From Coriobacteriia bacterium (lineage in GTDB: Bacteria > Actinomycetota > Coriobacteriia > Anaerosomatales > JAAXUF01), in assembly GCA_013336165.1 (NCBI GenBank), contig JAAXUF010000003.1:174633-238632 (forward strand): a stretch of 64,000 nt of DNA, read 5' to 3'. Made by a program: the position numbers and the translations under genes. Numbering within the stretch: the stretch's first letter is position 1; the number at the start of each line of letters is the position of its first letter. Below are positions 19,986-31,899 of this stretch, piece by piece. Below the pieces are notes generated by a model. It searched no databases. It was not told the DNA's origin and saw nothing but the letters and a program-made list of their open reading frames with translations.

Positions 19986-21380
19986 GTGCCCACACATCAC
20001 CGGTTTTCCTTACGCGTTCCGACGCTCACATTCATGCTCGTGTTGACGCTCGCAGCGGCAGGGGGCTGCTCCTCCGGCACGCCGGCGACCAAGGTGACGC
20101 CGGTGCAGCCGCAAACTTCTACCGTGGCCCCGACGAACCCCGCGCAGCCGGCAGTCGATCTCGATCACCTGTCGTTGACCCTCGAGCCACTCTGGAGGGG
20201 ACTGGATCAGCCGGTCTACCTGACCAACGCCGGCGACGGTTCCGGAAGGCTGTTTGTCGCCGAGCAGACCGGCGCGATCAAGGAGATCGCGAACGGTACG
20301 GTTCAGCTCGCCGCCTATCTCGATCTCAGCGGCTTGGTTTCGACAGGCGGCGAGCGAGGGCTTCTCGGCATGGCGTTCTCGCCGCATTTCGCGACTGACG
20401 GGCGTCTCTACGTCAACTACACGGACACGCAAGGCAACACCGTGATCGCACGATATACGGCGGACTCACCCAGCTCGCTTACACCTCGATGGAGCGAACC
20501 GCAGGTCATCCTGAAGGTGGTCCAACCCTACGCGAATCACAACGGCGGGTGCCTGCAGTTCGGCCCCGACGGCATGCTCTACATCGGCATGGGCGATGGA
20601 GGCAGCGCGGGCGATCCGCAGCGCCGTGCGCAGGACCTCGGCTCGCTGCTGGGCAAGATGCTGCGCATCGACGTGTCGGCGAGTTCGGGCTCGGTGGCGT
20701 ACTCCCTTCCTGCCGACAACCCCTTCGTCGCAACGAGCGGGGCACGTGGCGAGATCTGGAGTCTGGGGCTGCGCAACCCTTGGCGATTCAGCTTCGACTC
20801 AAGCACGGGCGCGCTGTGGATAGGAGACGTGGGCCAAAACGCGTGGGAGGAGATCGACTACGCGCCGAAGGGTGCTAGCGGCCAGAACTGGGGCTGGAAC
20901 CTGTGGGAAGGCAACCATCCCTACCCTGCGGGAGCCAGCCCTTCGGAGGCTGGCTTCAGCTTCCCCGTGCTCGACTACCCGCACCCGACAGGTGAAAGCG
21001 TCATCGGCGGTTACGTCTACCGCGGCGGCGACTATCCCGCGATGGTGGGCACGTACCTCTACGCCGACTACATCAACGGTTGGATCGGCGGCGTGCGACT
21101 GACCGCTCCCGACGGCACCGCGCTTGCGACACCAGAGGTGGCAACGCTGTTGCAGACGAGCACGCATCCGGCGAGCTTTGGGGTCGACGAACGCGGCGAA
21201 CTCTATCTGGTCGACCACGACGGCACGATCTGGGCGGTCAACGGGGCATCGAAGGTGGTAGCCGAGCGCTCCGTCTACAGCGCCGACAGGAGCGCATCGA
21301 CGTCTTCGGCCGTCGTGTCCCACGAGGTGACCCAGCGCACGAGCGATCTGCTGTGGGCGGCGTCTTCTTCCCACACATAG
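19986..21380 (+). CDS. PQQ-dependent sugar dehydrogenase lipoprotein (sGDH/YliI type)
   Basis: A 464-residue exported protein with a lipoprotein-like signal (LTLAAAGGCSS) and a threonine/proline-rich linker. A six-bladed propeller follows: LDQPVYLTNAGDGSGRLFVAEQTG, GERGLLGMAFSPHFATDGRLYVNYT, HNGGCLQFGPDGMLYIGMGDGGSAGDPQRRAQ, LGLRNPWRFSFD and DVGQNAWEEID. These are the signatures of soluble aldose dehydrogenases that use PQQ. The start is GTG at 19986. The last ~35 codons overlap the convergent threonine aldolase gene and look like read-through, since the propeller ends near IWAVNGA. The substrate is unknown. Confidence 0.88.
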   Translation: MPTHHRFSLRVPTLTFMLVLTLAAAGGCSSGTPATKVTPVQPQTSTVAPTNPAQPAVDLDHLSLTLEPLWRGLDQPVYLTNAGDGSGRLFVAEQTGAIKEIANGTVQLAAYLDLSGLVSTGGERGLLGMAFSPHFATDGRLYVNYTDTQGNTVIARYTADSPSSLTPRWSEPQVILKVVQPYANHNGGCLQFGPDGMLYIGMGDGGSAGDPQRRAQDLGSLLGKMLRIDVSASSGSVAYSLPADNPFVATSGARGEIWSLGLRNPWRFSFDSSTGALWIGDVGQNAWEEIDYAPKGASGQNWGWNLWEGNHPYPAGASPSEAGFSFPVLDYPHPTGESVIGGYVYRGGDYPAMVGTYLYADYINGWIGGVRLTAPDGTALATPEVATLLQTSTHPASFGVDERGELYLVDHDGTIWAVNGASKVVAERSVYSADRSASTSSAVVSHEVTQRTSDLLWAASSSHT

Positions 21381-22300
21381 AAGTGGAAGCGCTCCTGCAG
21401 CCCCGGGACCTGCTCGGCAGCCAAGAACGCGAAGACCTCGTTGGCCTGCGCGGGAAAGGCGATTTCGATCCCGCGCGCCGCAGCCCCGCGCGCCAGGCGG
21501 TCGGCCATGGCATTGGCATGAGAGGCGCAGCGGCTCCACAGGTCAGTCCCGTACATCGCCGCAAACTGCGCTGTCACGAACCGCATCTTGCTCGCAAGTT
21601 GACCGGACTGCTTCCTCACATACGGCAGCACGGAGGTCCGAGCTTCACCGAACAGCACCACGGCCTCCCCTGCCAACATGCCGTTCTTCGTCCCGCCGAA
21701 TGACAGCAGGTCCACTCCAGCTTCGCCGGTGATTGCCGACAGCGAGCAGCCAAGACTCGCCGCGGCATTGGCCAAGCGCGCACCGTCTACGTGCAGCAGC
21801 ATCCCGTGGCTGTGGGCGAGATCGGCCAAAACGCGCAGCTCCGCGGGCGAGTAGACAGTCCCGAGCTCCGTGCAGTTTGATGCCGAGATGACGCGCGGCT
21901 GTGCGTGGTGCTCGAACCCAAAGCCTGTCAGAACCGGAAGAACCAGCTCGGGGGTCAGCTTGCCATCGGGAGCAGTGACCGTCACCAGCTTGATGTTGGC
22001 GATGTGCTCGGGTGCCGCACACTCGTCGGTGTTGATGTGCGCGGTGTCAGCGCACACGACGCTCTCCCATGGACGGCACACCGCCCCAAGTCCGACCACG
22101 TTGGCGCCGGTGCCGTTCCACACGAACGCTACTTCGCACTCGCCGAGCAGATCCCGCACGACTGAGATCGCCTTACGGGTCCACTCGTCGTCACCGTAGG
22201 CCACAGCGTGACCTACATTCGCCTCGGCGATTGCCGAGAGAATCTCGGGATGAACTCCCGCGTAATTGTCGCTGCCGAACCCGCGCCAGCCCACCATCAT
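21275..22300 (-). CDS. ltaE: Low-specificity threonine aldolase
   Basis: A 341-residue PLP enzyme of fold type I, splitting threonine to glycine and acetaldehyde. It begins FGSDNYAGVHPEILSAI. It has VGHAVAYGDDEWT, FVWNGTGANVVGL, the aspartate motif LLHVDGARLANAAASLG and the PLP lysine in LLSFGGTKNGML. The ATG at 22300 overlaps the upstream gene's TGA by 4 bp (ATGA), so translational coupling is likely. Its 3' end overlaps the PQQ dehydrogenase gene by 106 bp tail to tail. Confidence 0.93.
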   Translation of the reverse strand: MMVGWRGFGSDNYAGVHPEILSAIAEANVGHAVAYGDDEWTRKAISVVRDLLGECEVAFVWNGTGANVVGLGAVCRPWESVVCADTAHINTDECAAPEHIANIKLVTVTAPDGKLTPELVLPVLTGFGFEHHAQPRVISASNCTELGTVYSPAELRVLADLAHSHGMLLHVDGARLANAAASLGCSLSAITGEAGVDLLSFGGTKNGMLAGEAVVLFGEARTSVLPYVRKQSGQLASKMRFVTAQFAAMYGTDLWSRCASHANAMADRLARGAAARGIEIAFPAQANEVFAFLAAEQVPGLQERFHFYVWEEDAAHSRSLVRWVTSWDTTAEDVDALLSAL

Positions 22301-23448
22301 GCATGCGTCCCATCTGCAGAGCCGAAGCGCGACCGGCATTCCCAGATGTAGTCCTGGAGTACCTCCGGCAACGCATCCATTGGACCCGGTCCCGGCAGAG
22401 GAGCCGAGTTATAGGTGTTGACGAACAAGGCAAGCTCTCCTTCCAGCTGGCCGGCGAACGCGTCACCAAGCATGGCCGCAAGCGCTTTGCCGGTGTATGT
22501 GCTCTCGAGGCGGACCCCGTAGGCGGCAGCACTTTCGACCGCCTCAAGCGCTTCAGCAGTCGGCACGGCATAACCGTCACCGTAGGCGCTGTCGATGAAC
22601 TCAATATTCAGGTCGGTGAACTGCAGCTCAGGAAAGGATGGATCAAAAGAGCGCAAGAGCGCAACCGTCTCATCGGCAAGCTTCTCGGCGACAGCTTGGT
22701 TGGCGATCTCGACAGGTGTGACTCTGACCGCGGCGACCCGGTGAGGGAAGCCGGTCGCCGCCAATCCGATAGCAAGACCAACAGCGGTGCCGAGAGTGCC
22801 TGCCGGAACATACACCGTACCCACCGATGCGAGACGGTCCACACACTCGCGTTTGGGCAGACCGCCAAGGAGAAGCCTGGTTAGCTCCCTCGCCTGATTG
22901 GCCAGCTCAAAAGCGGCATTCACGTAGCCGATAGCGCCAAGAGGCGAGCTTCCTCCAGCGGGAATGACCAGCGGCTCGATACCTTCGCGCTCCGTGAGTT
23001 CCTGCCGAAGAATCGCGGCCTGTCGCAGTGCTTCCGACTGGGTATCGGCGACACGGATGACGGTGCCTTGGCCGGCATGCGCTAGCAACATCGCCTCGGC
23101 ATAGCGGGTCGGCGGTTGTGGTGTGAGTACGACGTGCGGCTTCAGCCCGAGCGCACGAGCGTGAATCGCAGTCGCAAGAGCGTGGTTGGACCCGTAGGCG
23201 CCGAATGTGATCACGGCGCGTCGCCTCTCGGCAAGCGCCTGACCGAGAATGAAGTCCAGTTTGCGGACTTTGTTCCCGCCATAAAGCCCACTGGTCTTGT
23301 CGTCGGACTTCAGCCCCAGAATGGCGACACTCGGGGTCTCGGGGGTTCGTGGGCGCATTCGCGTGACAGGAGTAGGAAGCGTGGCGATACCGGCACGCGG
23401 AATAGCCGACAGCCCGGGATAGACGTCAGCAAGCGGAAAGTCGGACAC
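22297..23448 (-). CDS. D-cysteine desulfhydrase / ACC deaminase family PLP enzyme
   Basis: A 383-residue fold type II PLP enzyme. The PLP lysine lies in GLYGGNKVRKLDFILG, followed by ITFGAYGSNHALATAIHARALGLKPHVVLTPQP, PAGGSSPLGAIGYVNAAFEL and VPAGTLGTAVGLAIGL. Members deaminate ACC or desulfhydrate D-cysteine; the pattern fits the latter group better, but activity is not certain. The GTG at 23448 has AGGAG 8 bases upstream. It is co-directional and overlapping with threonine aldolase, suggesting a small amino-acid catabolic operon. Confidence 0.87.
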   Translation of the reverse strand: MSDFPLADVYPGLSAIPRAGIATLPTPVTRMRPRTPETPSVAILGLKSDDKTSGLYGGNKVRKLDFILGQALAERRRAVITFGAYGSNHALATAIHARALGLKPHVVLTPQPPTRYAEAMLLAHAGQGTVIRVADTQSEALRQAAILRQELTEREGIEPLVIPAGGSSPLGAIGYVNAAFELANQARELTRLLLGGLPKRECVDRLASVGTVYVPAGTLGTAVGLAIGLAATGFPHRVAAVRVTPVEIANQAVAEKLADETVALLRSFDPSFPELQFTDLNIEFIDSAYGDGYAVPTAEALEAVESAAAYGVRLESTYTGKALAAMLGDAFAGQLEGELALFVNTYNSAPLPGPGPMDALPEVLQDYIWECRSRFGSADGTHA

Positions 23449-23547
23449 GCGTGGCTCCTAGGGTTAGGCAGGACTTACACTTGCATAGTACGTCACCCGT
23501 GTGACATCACATGCGTAGTTTCCGCAATTTGGATGCCACATCAGACG

Positions 23548-25947
23548 TTATTCATAAGAAATTGCATCTCGCACGCTTACCCGCGAGGCATTCCACGCCG
23601 GAAGCAAGCTCGCTACGACCGCAATCGCAACGACCGACACGAGCCAAAGACCGACCCCGAACCACGAGAACTGGTAGGCAAGGTGCATTCCCATCGCGCC
23701 ACCGAGTGCGCTGACCAGCCCGATGGAAAGCGGCCACGACAGTATGGCCCCAAGCCCCCAAGACATAATCCCGATCACCACGCCCTCCGTGATGAAGATG
23801 CCGAAGATCGAGCCGTGCGCCGCTCCGATCGCGCGCATGACCCCGATCTCACGGGTCGACTCGAGCACATTGATCGTCATCGTGCCGGTCAATCCGATCA
23901 CTCCCACAATCGCCAGCAGGCTCGCCATGATCACCAGGAACGTTACGAGGATGCCCAGTTGGTTTGCGATGGTGGCGCGCATGGTGCTTTGCGTCTCGCT
24001 GCCCGAGGCCGCAAAGCCCGCCTTCTCGAGGCGAGTCTCGAGCGCGACGGCGACCTGCTGTTGGGCCTGCTCGGTATGGAGTTCCGTCTTGACCAGCAGC
24101 CGCGTCACTCCCCCGCCGGCTCCAAGTGCGGAGTCGAGCGCTGATCGGCTGAAGAAGATGGTTTCGCCACGCAATTGCCCAGCGGCAATCCCAACGATCT
24201 TCCAGTCCGATTTGGCTCCGCGCATCGTAAGTGTGATCGTGTCGCCGACTTTGAGGTTGGGTTGGTCCTTGATCACATCCGCGTTGACGACCACCGCGTG
24301 ATCGTCGCCGGCTCTGAGCCACCGCCCCGAAAGAAGCGCCGGGTTGACGAACGTGCTGTTCACCGGGATTCCGGCTCCGTAGATGCCTTCGTCTTCGCTG
24401 CCGTCCTGGCGCTTGAGCGAGACGCTGGACTCCAACCATGTTTCGACTGCCGTGACACCGCCGATCTTCTTCGCTTCACGCTCCAGAGCACTCCCGGGTT
24501 CGGCGCTGGAGAAGACAACCAGCGAGTCATAGCTCCAAAACGATGCCACCTCGTCCACTGTCTTGAGGATCGAGGCGCGCACGGAGAGCACCGACATGAC
24601 GACCGCCGAGGCGAGCACCAACGTCGTCAGCGTGAGCAGCAGCCTCCCCTTGCGCAGAAACGTATTGCGCAGCGAAAGTGCCACCGGGCGCGGTAGTCCG
24701 CGAATGAGCCCGAGCAGGCGGTCGAAGATGCCGTGGCCGAAGTTGGGCGAGATGCCGGTGGCGTTGAGTGCCTTGACCACGCTGGTCCGCGCGCCCGCGC
24801 GCACAGGGACGATCGCCGCCACGATCGGGACCAGCAGACCCACCACGATCTCAAGCACCACCACGTACGTGGGAAACGTGAAGTCGGTCACCCGGAAGTT
24901 CATGATGTCGGCCGCAAACGCGATGAACCACTTGCCCGAGATAAGCCCGATGGGCACGCCCACCAGCAGCGCAAGCACTCCGTAGGCCGCGACCATGGTC
25001 ATGTACATCCCGGTGATCTGGCGCGCAGTCCCGCCGACGGCCTTCATGATGCCGACCTGTCGCACCTGCTGCGACATGACGGCCGAGACCGTCGTCACCA
25101 CCAGAAATCCCGAGAGCGCAAGCGAAAGCACACCGAGAGCGAGCAGCAGCAGCGAAACCGCCTTGAAGATGTCGCCGAGAAAGTGGCTGCCGGGCTTGGG
25201 CACGGTGGTGGAAAGCACCTTGACGCCCGCCGGGGCTAGAACGTTGTCGCGGATGTCGACGGCGATCTTGCTTGCGGCGGCCTGCGAGAGCCCAGGCTCG
25301 AACGACAGCGCCAGCCGGTTGTACACCTCAGGCTCGCCGAGAAGACGCAGCGACGACATCGACATGTATCCCGTCACGGTGTCGGTGAACTGGGTAGGGA
25401 CCGCGTTGATATTGTGGACGAACCCAACGACACGCAGCGGCACCCTCGAGCCGTCGCGCGCCTCCACGGTGATGATCTGACCGATGGAGAACTGCTGGAC
25501 CTGGAGGGCGCTCTTCTCCAGAACAACCTGCCCAACGCCCGGTGGCCACGAACTGGACTGCTCCTCCACGATTTTGTCGATCTTGATGCTGTCGAACGAC
25601 GACAGCGCATTGAGCGTGATCGAGCTCCATCCAACCGCCGTGGATGCCGGGATCGAATCGGGGCTGAAGCGCAGACCCACCGTGCGGCGCCCTTCGGCAG
25701 TGAGTACATCGCTTCTCGCCGCGATCTGGCGCACGATGGAGTTGTCAAAGCCTGTTGTCGAGAACTTCGCCGAGGGAGGGTTCGAAGCAGCGAAGTCGGC
25801 GTCGAACTCGCGCAGGAGCACGCCTCTCCCGCCCATAACCACGCCGATAGCGAAGATGCCCACGGCGACCGAGATCACGACGAGAAACGTCCGGAACTTG
25901 TGACCCCAGAGGTCCCTCGCGATCTTCTTCCACCGTGGCGATATCAC
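23548..25947 (-). CDS. ABC transporter permease, MacB/FtsX type
   Basis: A 799-residue membrane protein. It starts with a short cytoplasmic region and helix 1 (FLVVISVAVGIFAIGVVMGG), a large MacB-like extracytoplasmic domain, and an FtsX block with three helices (residues about 260-390). A second extracytoplasmic region and a final FtsX block (LVTFLVIMASLLAIVGVIGLTGTMTINVLESTREIGVMRAIGA) follow. The two-FtsX layout is typical of lipoprotein or peptide handling and mechanotransmission exporters. The start is GTG at 25947, 4 bp after the ATPase stop. Confidence 0.92.
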   Translation of the reverse strand: MISPRWKKIARDLWGHKFRTFLVVISVAVGIFAIGVVMGGRGVLLREFDADFAASNPPSAKFSTTGFDNSIVRQIAARSDVLTAEGRRTVGLRFSPDSIPASTAVGWSSITLNALSSFDSIKIDKIVEEQSSSWPPGVGQVVLEKSALQVQQFSIGQIITVEARDGSRVPLRVVGFVHNINAVPTQFTDTVTGYMSMSSLRLLGEPEVYNRLALSFEPGLSQAAASKIAVDIRDNVLAPAGVKVLSTTVPKPGSHFLGDIFKAVSLLLLALGVLSLALSGFLVVTTVSAVMSQQVRQVGIMKAVGGTARQITGMYMTMVAAYGVLALLVGVPIGLISGKWFIAFAADIMNFRVTDFTFPTYVVVLEIVVGLLVPIVAAIVPVRAGARTSVVKALNATGISPNFGHGIFDRLLGLIRGLPRPVALSLRNTFLRKGRLLLTLTTLVLASAVVMSVLSVRASILKTVDEVASFWSYDSLVVFSSAEPGSALEREAKKIGGVTAVETWLESSVSLKRQDGSEDEGIYGAGIPVNSTFVNPALLSGRWLRAGDDHAVVVNADVIKDQPNLKVGDTITLTMRGAKSDWKIVGIAAGQLRGETIFFSRSALDSALGAGGGVTRLLVKTELHTEQAQQQVAVALETRLEKAGFAASGSETQSTMRATIANQLGILVTFLVIMASLLAIVGVIGLTGTMTINVLESTREIGVMRAIGAAHGSIFGIFITEGVVIGIMSWGLGAILSWPLSIGLVSALGGAMGMHLAYQFSWFGVGLWLVSVVAIAVVASLLPAWNASRVSVRDAISYE

Positions 25948-25951
25948 GACG

Positions 25952-26680
25952 TCAGGCCAGCTCTCGGCTCAACCGGTTCATACGTTCCTCGATGATTTCG
26001 CCGTCGGCAACGTGCAGGCTTCGTCGTACCTTCGAGGCGATGTCACTGTCGTGAGTGACCATGATGATCGTCTTGCCCTCATCAACCAGCGCCTCCATCA
26101 GGCTGAACACTGACTCGGCGGTCTTGGAGTCGAGGTTGCCGGTGGGTTCGTCGGCCGCGAGGATCGGTGGGTCGTTCGCGAGCGCCCGCGCGATGGCGAC
26201 TCGTTGCTGTTGGCCGCCCGAGAGCGCCGAGGGCAGCTTGTGCGCCTGATCGGCCATCTCGACTTGCTCAAGGAGGTGCATCGCGCGCTGTGGGCGCTCG
26301 GACGGCGAGTACATCGAGCAGAAGTCCATCGGCAGCATGACGTTCTCGGCGACTGTGAGGGTTGGAAGCAACTGGAAGAACTGGAAGACGACTCCGATGG
26401 TCCGGCCGCGCCACACGGCGAGCTGATTCTCGTTGAGTTTGTGAACGGGCGTGCCGTTGATGATGACCGTGCCCGACGTGGGCCGGTCGATGCCGGTGAT
26501 CATGTTGATGAGCGTCGTCTTGCCGCTCCCCGACTTGCCGATCAACCCGACGAACTCGCCGGCGCCCACGTCGAGGTTGATGCCTCGAAGCGCGGTGAAG
26601 GGCACCTCACCGCTGTCGTAGACCTTCACGACGTCGGTCAAGCGGATGAGCGGCGATGTGGCCGCCTCGGTATCGCTCAC
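25952..26680 (-). CDS. ABC transporter ATP-binding protein (LolD/MacB type)
   Basis: A 242-residue ATPase with Walker [12 protein letters not shown]-loop [13 protein letters not shown], signature [15 protein letters not shown], Walker [13 protein letters not shown] and the switch histidine in [10 protein letters not shown]. It powers the permease encoded 4 bp downstream. The GTG start at 26680 has AAGGAG 8 bases upstream. The pair forms a complete MacB-like exporter without a clear substrate or a membrane-fusion partner in this window. Confidence 0.95.
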   Translation of the reverse strand: MSDTEAATSPLIRLTDVVKVYDSGEVPFTALRGINLDVGAGEFVGLIGKSGSGKTTLINMITGIDRPTSGTVIINGTPVHKLNENQLAVWRGRTIGVVFQFFQLLPTLTVAENVMLPMDFCSMYSPSERPQRAMHLLEQVEMADQAHKLPSALSGGQQQRVAIARALANDPPILAADEPTGNLDSKTAESVFSLMEALVDEGKTIIMVTHDSDIASKVRRSLHVADGEIIEERMNRLSRELA

Positions 26681-26764
26681 TGTCGATCTCCTTGAGAAGA
26701 ATCAGAGGCCCCGGCGGAGCCTATAAGGTTTCTACCACCTCCGGGGGATAGCGGGTACCCCTGT

Positions 26765-27901
26765 CTACCCGCGCCCACGGCTCTTGTGTCCCTCTTCGAA
26801 GTACCGTTTGATCGTCTTGCTCAGAATCTTCTTGGAACGCTCGCTCTCCTTGTGCGCCTTGTCGTCGCGGCGGCGCTCGAGATCGGCGAGTTCGCCCGAC
26901 AGTTGCCGGTAGCTCTCAAGCCGACGCGCCGGGAGAAGCCCTTCCGCGACAGCGCCTGTGACCGCGCAGCCGGGCTCCGTTCCGTGGAGGCAGTCGGCGA
27001 ACCTGCACTGCTCGGCAAGCGAATCGATGTCGGGAAACGCCGAGGCGATCCCGTCCTCCGCGTCCCACAGCGCGATGCCGCGAATGCCCGGCGTGTCGAT
27101 GATGACGCCGCCGCCGGGAACCAGCACAATCTCGCGTGCCACAGTCGTGTGCCGCCCTTTGTCGTCAAACGCGCGCACGGCGCCCGTCTCCTGCACATCG
27201 GCGCCCACGAGCTTGTTGACGAGCGTCGACTTCCCAACCCCCGACCCGCCGAGAAACACGGCTGTGACTCCGGGACCAATGTGTTTGCGGACGTCTTCGA
27301 TCCCCACGCCGGTGATGGCGCTCTCCACGATAACGTCGGCTCGCGCCGCGGCTTGCTCGGCGAGGTTGCGCTGGTAATCGGTGTCCTCGGCGATGTCGTC
27401 TTTGGTGAGGACGACGACGGGGCGGGCTCCGCTCTCCCACGCCATGACGAGTTCGCGCTCCAGACGGCGCACATTGATACCGCGGCCGGAGAGCGACTGC
27501 ACGACGAAGACGACGTCAATGTTGGCGATGAGGACCTGCTCCTCGGTCTGCTCGCCGGGACTCTTGCGAACAAACGCCGAGCGGCGCGGAAGGATTGTCT
27601 CCATCACCGGCATTTCGTGGCCTTCGGGCCACGCAAGCGCGACCCAGTCGCCCACGACCGCCCTGCTGGTTGCGCTCCCTCGCGTCTTCACGAGGTGCAT
27701 GGCCGGCTCGGCACGCACAGTACCGGCTGCGGTGCCGGTCGCGACGAGTGGGAGACCGCGGTCGACGCGCGTCACGCGGGCAGGCGTGAACCCGCTCTCG
27801 GCGAGGCCCGCGAAGAGCGCTTCTTCGCGACCGGTCCAGCCGAGATCGGCGAGCGATGGTGTGGGTGTGTTGGCAGTTTCAGGCACGGGGATAGCATACA
27901 C
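26765..27901 (-). CDS. rsgA: Ribosome small-subunit GTPase RsgA
   Basis: A 378-residue circularly permuted GTPase that helps mature the 30S subunit. An OB-fold N-terminus is followed by G4 VVLTKDD, G1 FLGGSGVGKSTLVN and G3 DTPGIRG, and then the zinc knuckle CRFADCLHGTEPGCAV. A basic C-terminal tail (KKILSKTIKRYFEEGHKSRGRG) fits RNA binding. The start is uncertain: GTG at 27901 has no good ribosome site, and another in-frame GTG lies at 27886. It is 27 bp downstream of metW and may be read from the met operon. Confidence 0.95.
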   Translation of the reverse strand: MYAIPVPETANTPTPSLADLGWTGREEALFAGLAESGFTPARVTRVDRGLPLVATGTAAGTVRAEPAMHLVKTRGSATSRAVVGDWVALAWPEGHEMPVMETILPRRSAFVRKSPGEQTEEQVLIANIDVVFVVQSLSGRGINVRRLERELVMAWESGARPVVVLTKDDIAEDTDYQRNLAEQAAARADVIVESAITGVGIEDVRKHIGPGVTAVFLGGSGVGKSTLVNKLVGADVQETGAVRAFDDKGRHTTVAREIVLVPGGGVIIDTPGIRGIALWDAEDGIASAFPDIDSLAEQCRFADCLHGTEPGCAVTGAVAEGLLPARRLESYRQLSGELADLERRRDDKAHKESERSKKILSKTIKRYFEEGHKSRGRG

Positions 27902-27928
27902 GGGACAGTCAAGGCAGTGCAGAGAAAC

Positions 27929-28545
27929 CTACCCTCTCCCCCGCACCACTGCCACGGCTGTGTCCGCCAGCAGGTTCGGCAGCACGCGCACCTCACGGAC
28001 CTTCTGGCGCCACTCCCCAGCTGACAGCGGGATCTCGCGCTCGATCTCCCCGCCGTTGGCGGCGACGAAGTCGCGGAAGTCTTTAATGGTGGTGTGGTGG
28101 ATGTTGGGCGTGTCGTACCACGAGAACGGAATCGACTCAGAGACGGGCATCCGCCCCTTGAGCGCGAGGTACGAGCGAACCTTCCAGTGGCCGAAGTTCG
28201 GGAACGTCACGATGCCGCGCTTGCCCACTCGCAGCATCTCGCGCAGCACGAACGCCGGATGGCGCATCATCTGCATGGTCTGCGAGAGTACAACGACGTC
28301 GAAGGCGCCGTCGGGATGTCCGGTCAGGCCCTCGTCGAGGTCGGCCTGAACGACCGACAGTCCGCGCCGCAGCGCCGCTGCGATCTCCTCGCCGCTGACC
28401 TCGATGCCGCGAACATCGCAGCCGCGCTCGTCGCGCAGATGCGCCATGAGCGAGCCGTCGCCGCAGCCCAGATCGAGTACTCGGCTGCCCTCGGGTATGA
28501 GCGAGATCACGAGCTGCAGGTCAGCGCGAAGCAAATCGGCAGCGG

Positions 28546-28549
<4 letters not shown>
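27929..28549 (-). CDS. metW: MetW, methionine biosynthesis methyltransferase-like protein
   Basis: A 206-residue protein with a SAM-methyltransferase fold (VLDLGCGDGSLMAHL, GIEVSGEEI, FDVVVLSQTMQMMRHPAFVLREMLRVGKRGIVTFPNFGHWKVR), matching MetW. MetW proteins work with MetX in homoserine acylation in many bacteria. The GTG start at 28549 overlaps the metX stop by 4 bp (GTGA), so the two are translationally coupled. It belongs to the metY-metX-metW operon. Confidence 0.93.
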
Positions 28550-31082
<2,533 letters not shown>

Positions 31083-31190
31083 CTAGCGGAGGTCGGTTGA
31101 GGGCCGCCCAGGTCCGGCGCATACGCCGACAAACCCGGGCTGGGTCATCATCATGTCCATCATCATTGCGAACTCAGACGGGCGAACCAT
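31083..31190 (-). CDS. Candidate methionine-rich leader peptide upstream of metYXW
   Basis: A 35-codon frame (ATG at 31190, TAG at 31083-31085) encodes a peptide with 7 methionines, six of them in the run MMMDMMM at residues 9-15, followed by TQPGFVGVCAGPG. It ends 57 bp before metY on the same strand. A methionine cluster just before a methionine operon is the classic sign of ribosome-mediated attenuation. The RNA after the run can pair (TCGGCG-TATG-CGCCGGA inside CCCAG/CTGGG, then CCGC-TAGA-GCGG). Caveats: the good AAGGAGG lies about 15 bases from the ATG, which is too far, and no T-run terminator is seen. Confidence 0.6.
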   Translation of the reverse strand: MVRPSEFAMMMDMMMTQPGFVGVCAGPGRPSTDLR

Positions 31191-31419
31191 GATCTCTCGA
31201 TCACACCTCCTTCAGTGAGTGCTCGGGGCCGATGTCCGGCCTGCCAACTGCGCTAACGCGATTGCGAAAGCGGTTCCGCACAGTCTGGGGGGAATTCTCG
31301 GCGAGGTCAAGATCGGTTTTCGCAGCGGTCCGGTGCGTGTTACGCGAAAGCCCCTCGACCTCGGCCCGGAAAGCAGCGGTATGATTGGCAGAGCCAGCAA
31401 CCTCCCGAGAGGACCCGCG

Positions 31420-31899
31420 ATGCAAGCCGATCGCCCCGACATCCAGATCCGCCCCGCTCGCCGAGAAGAAGCCACCGCGATCGCCGAGGTGGTTCGCGCG
31501 GCGTTCCTCACGGAGGCCGAGCGCTACGGCACCGACATCCCGCCTCTGCGCGAAAACGCCGCCGATGTGGCCGCCACCTTCGATGCCGGCGATGCCGCGC
31601 TGGTCGCCGAGGCTGAAGGAGCGCTGGTGGGCACGATCCGCGGCGAGACGGAGCCGGACGGCGCGGTGGTCGTGCGCCGACTCGCGGTCCTGCCGGAGTG
31701 GCGGCGCTGCGGCATCGCCCGCGCCCTGCTCGTCGCGCTCGAGGCCGCGTACCCGGATGCGACTCACTTCCGGCTCTTCACCGGAAGCGAGTCTCACGGC
31801 CCGCTCGCGCTCTACCGATCCCTGGGCTACGAGCTCACGCGCTCGGAGCCCGTAGCGCCAGGGATGGAGATCGTCTTCCTCGACAAGTATGTCAGCTAG
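31420..31899 (+). CDS. GNAT family N-acetyltransferase
   Basis: A 159-residue acetyltransferase with the GNAT acetyl-CoA motif VVRRLAVLPEWRRCGIARALLVALE and the C-terminal GPLALYRSLGYELTRSEPV. The substrate cannot be predicted. The ATG at 31420 has GAGAGG 7 bases upstream; the open frame extends upstream without GNAT sequence. It is divergent from the met leader and convergent with cydB, overlapping it by 4 bp. Confidence 0.9.
   Translation: MQADRPDIQIRPARREEATAIAEVVRAAFLTEAERYGTDIPPLRENAADVAATFDAGDAALVAEAEGALVGTIRGETEPDGAVVVRRLAVLPEWRRCGIARALLVALEAAYPDATHFRLFTGSESHGPLALYRSLGYELTRSEPVAPGMEIVFLDKYVS

Noticed and set aside
26709..26749. Hairpin between rsgA and the ABC ATPase gene as a terminator
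   Set aside because: The arms pair with a mismatch around a long loop and no T-run follows, so it was not annotated.
26786..28024. A 412-codon plus-strand frame opposite rsgA
   Set aside because: RsgA motifs are unambiguous on the minus strand; the plus frame has no family signature or ribosome site.
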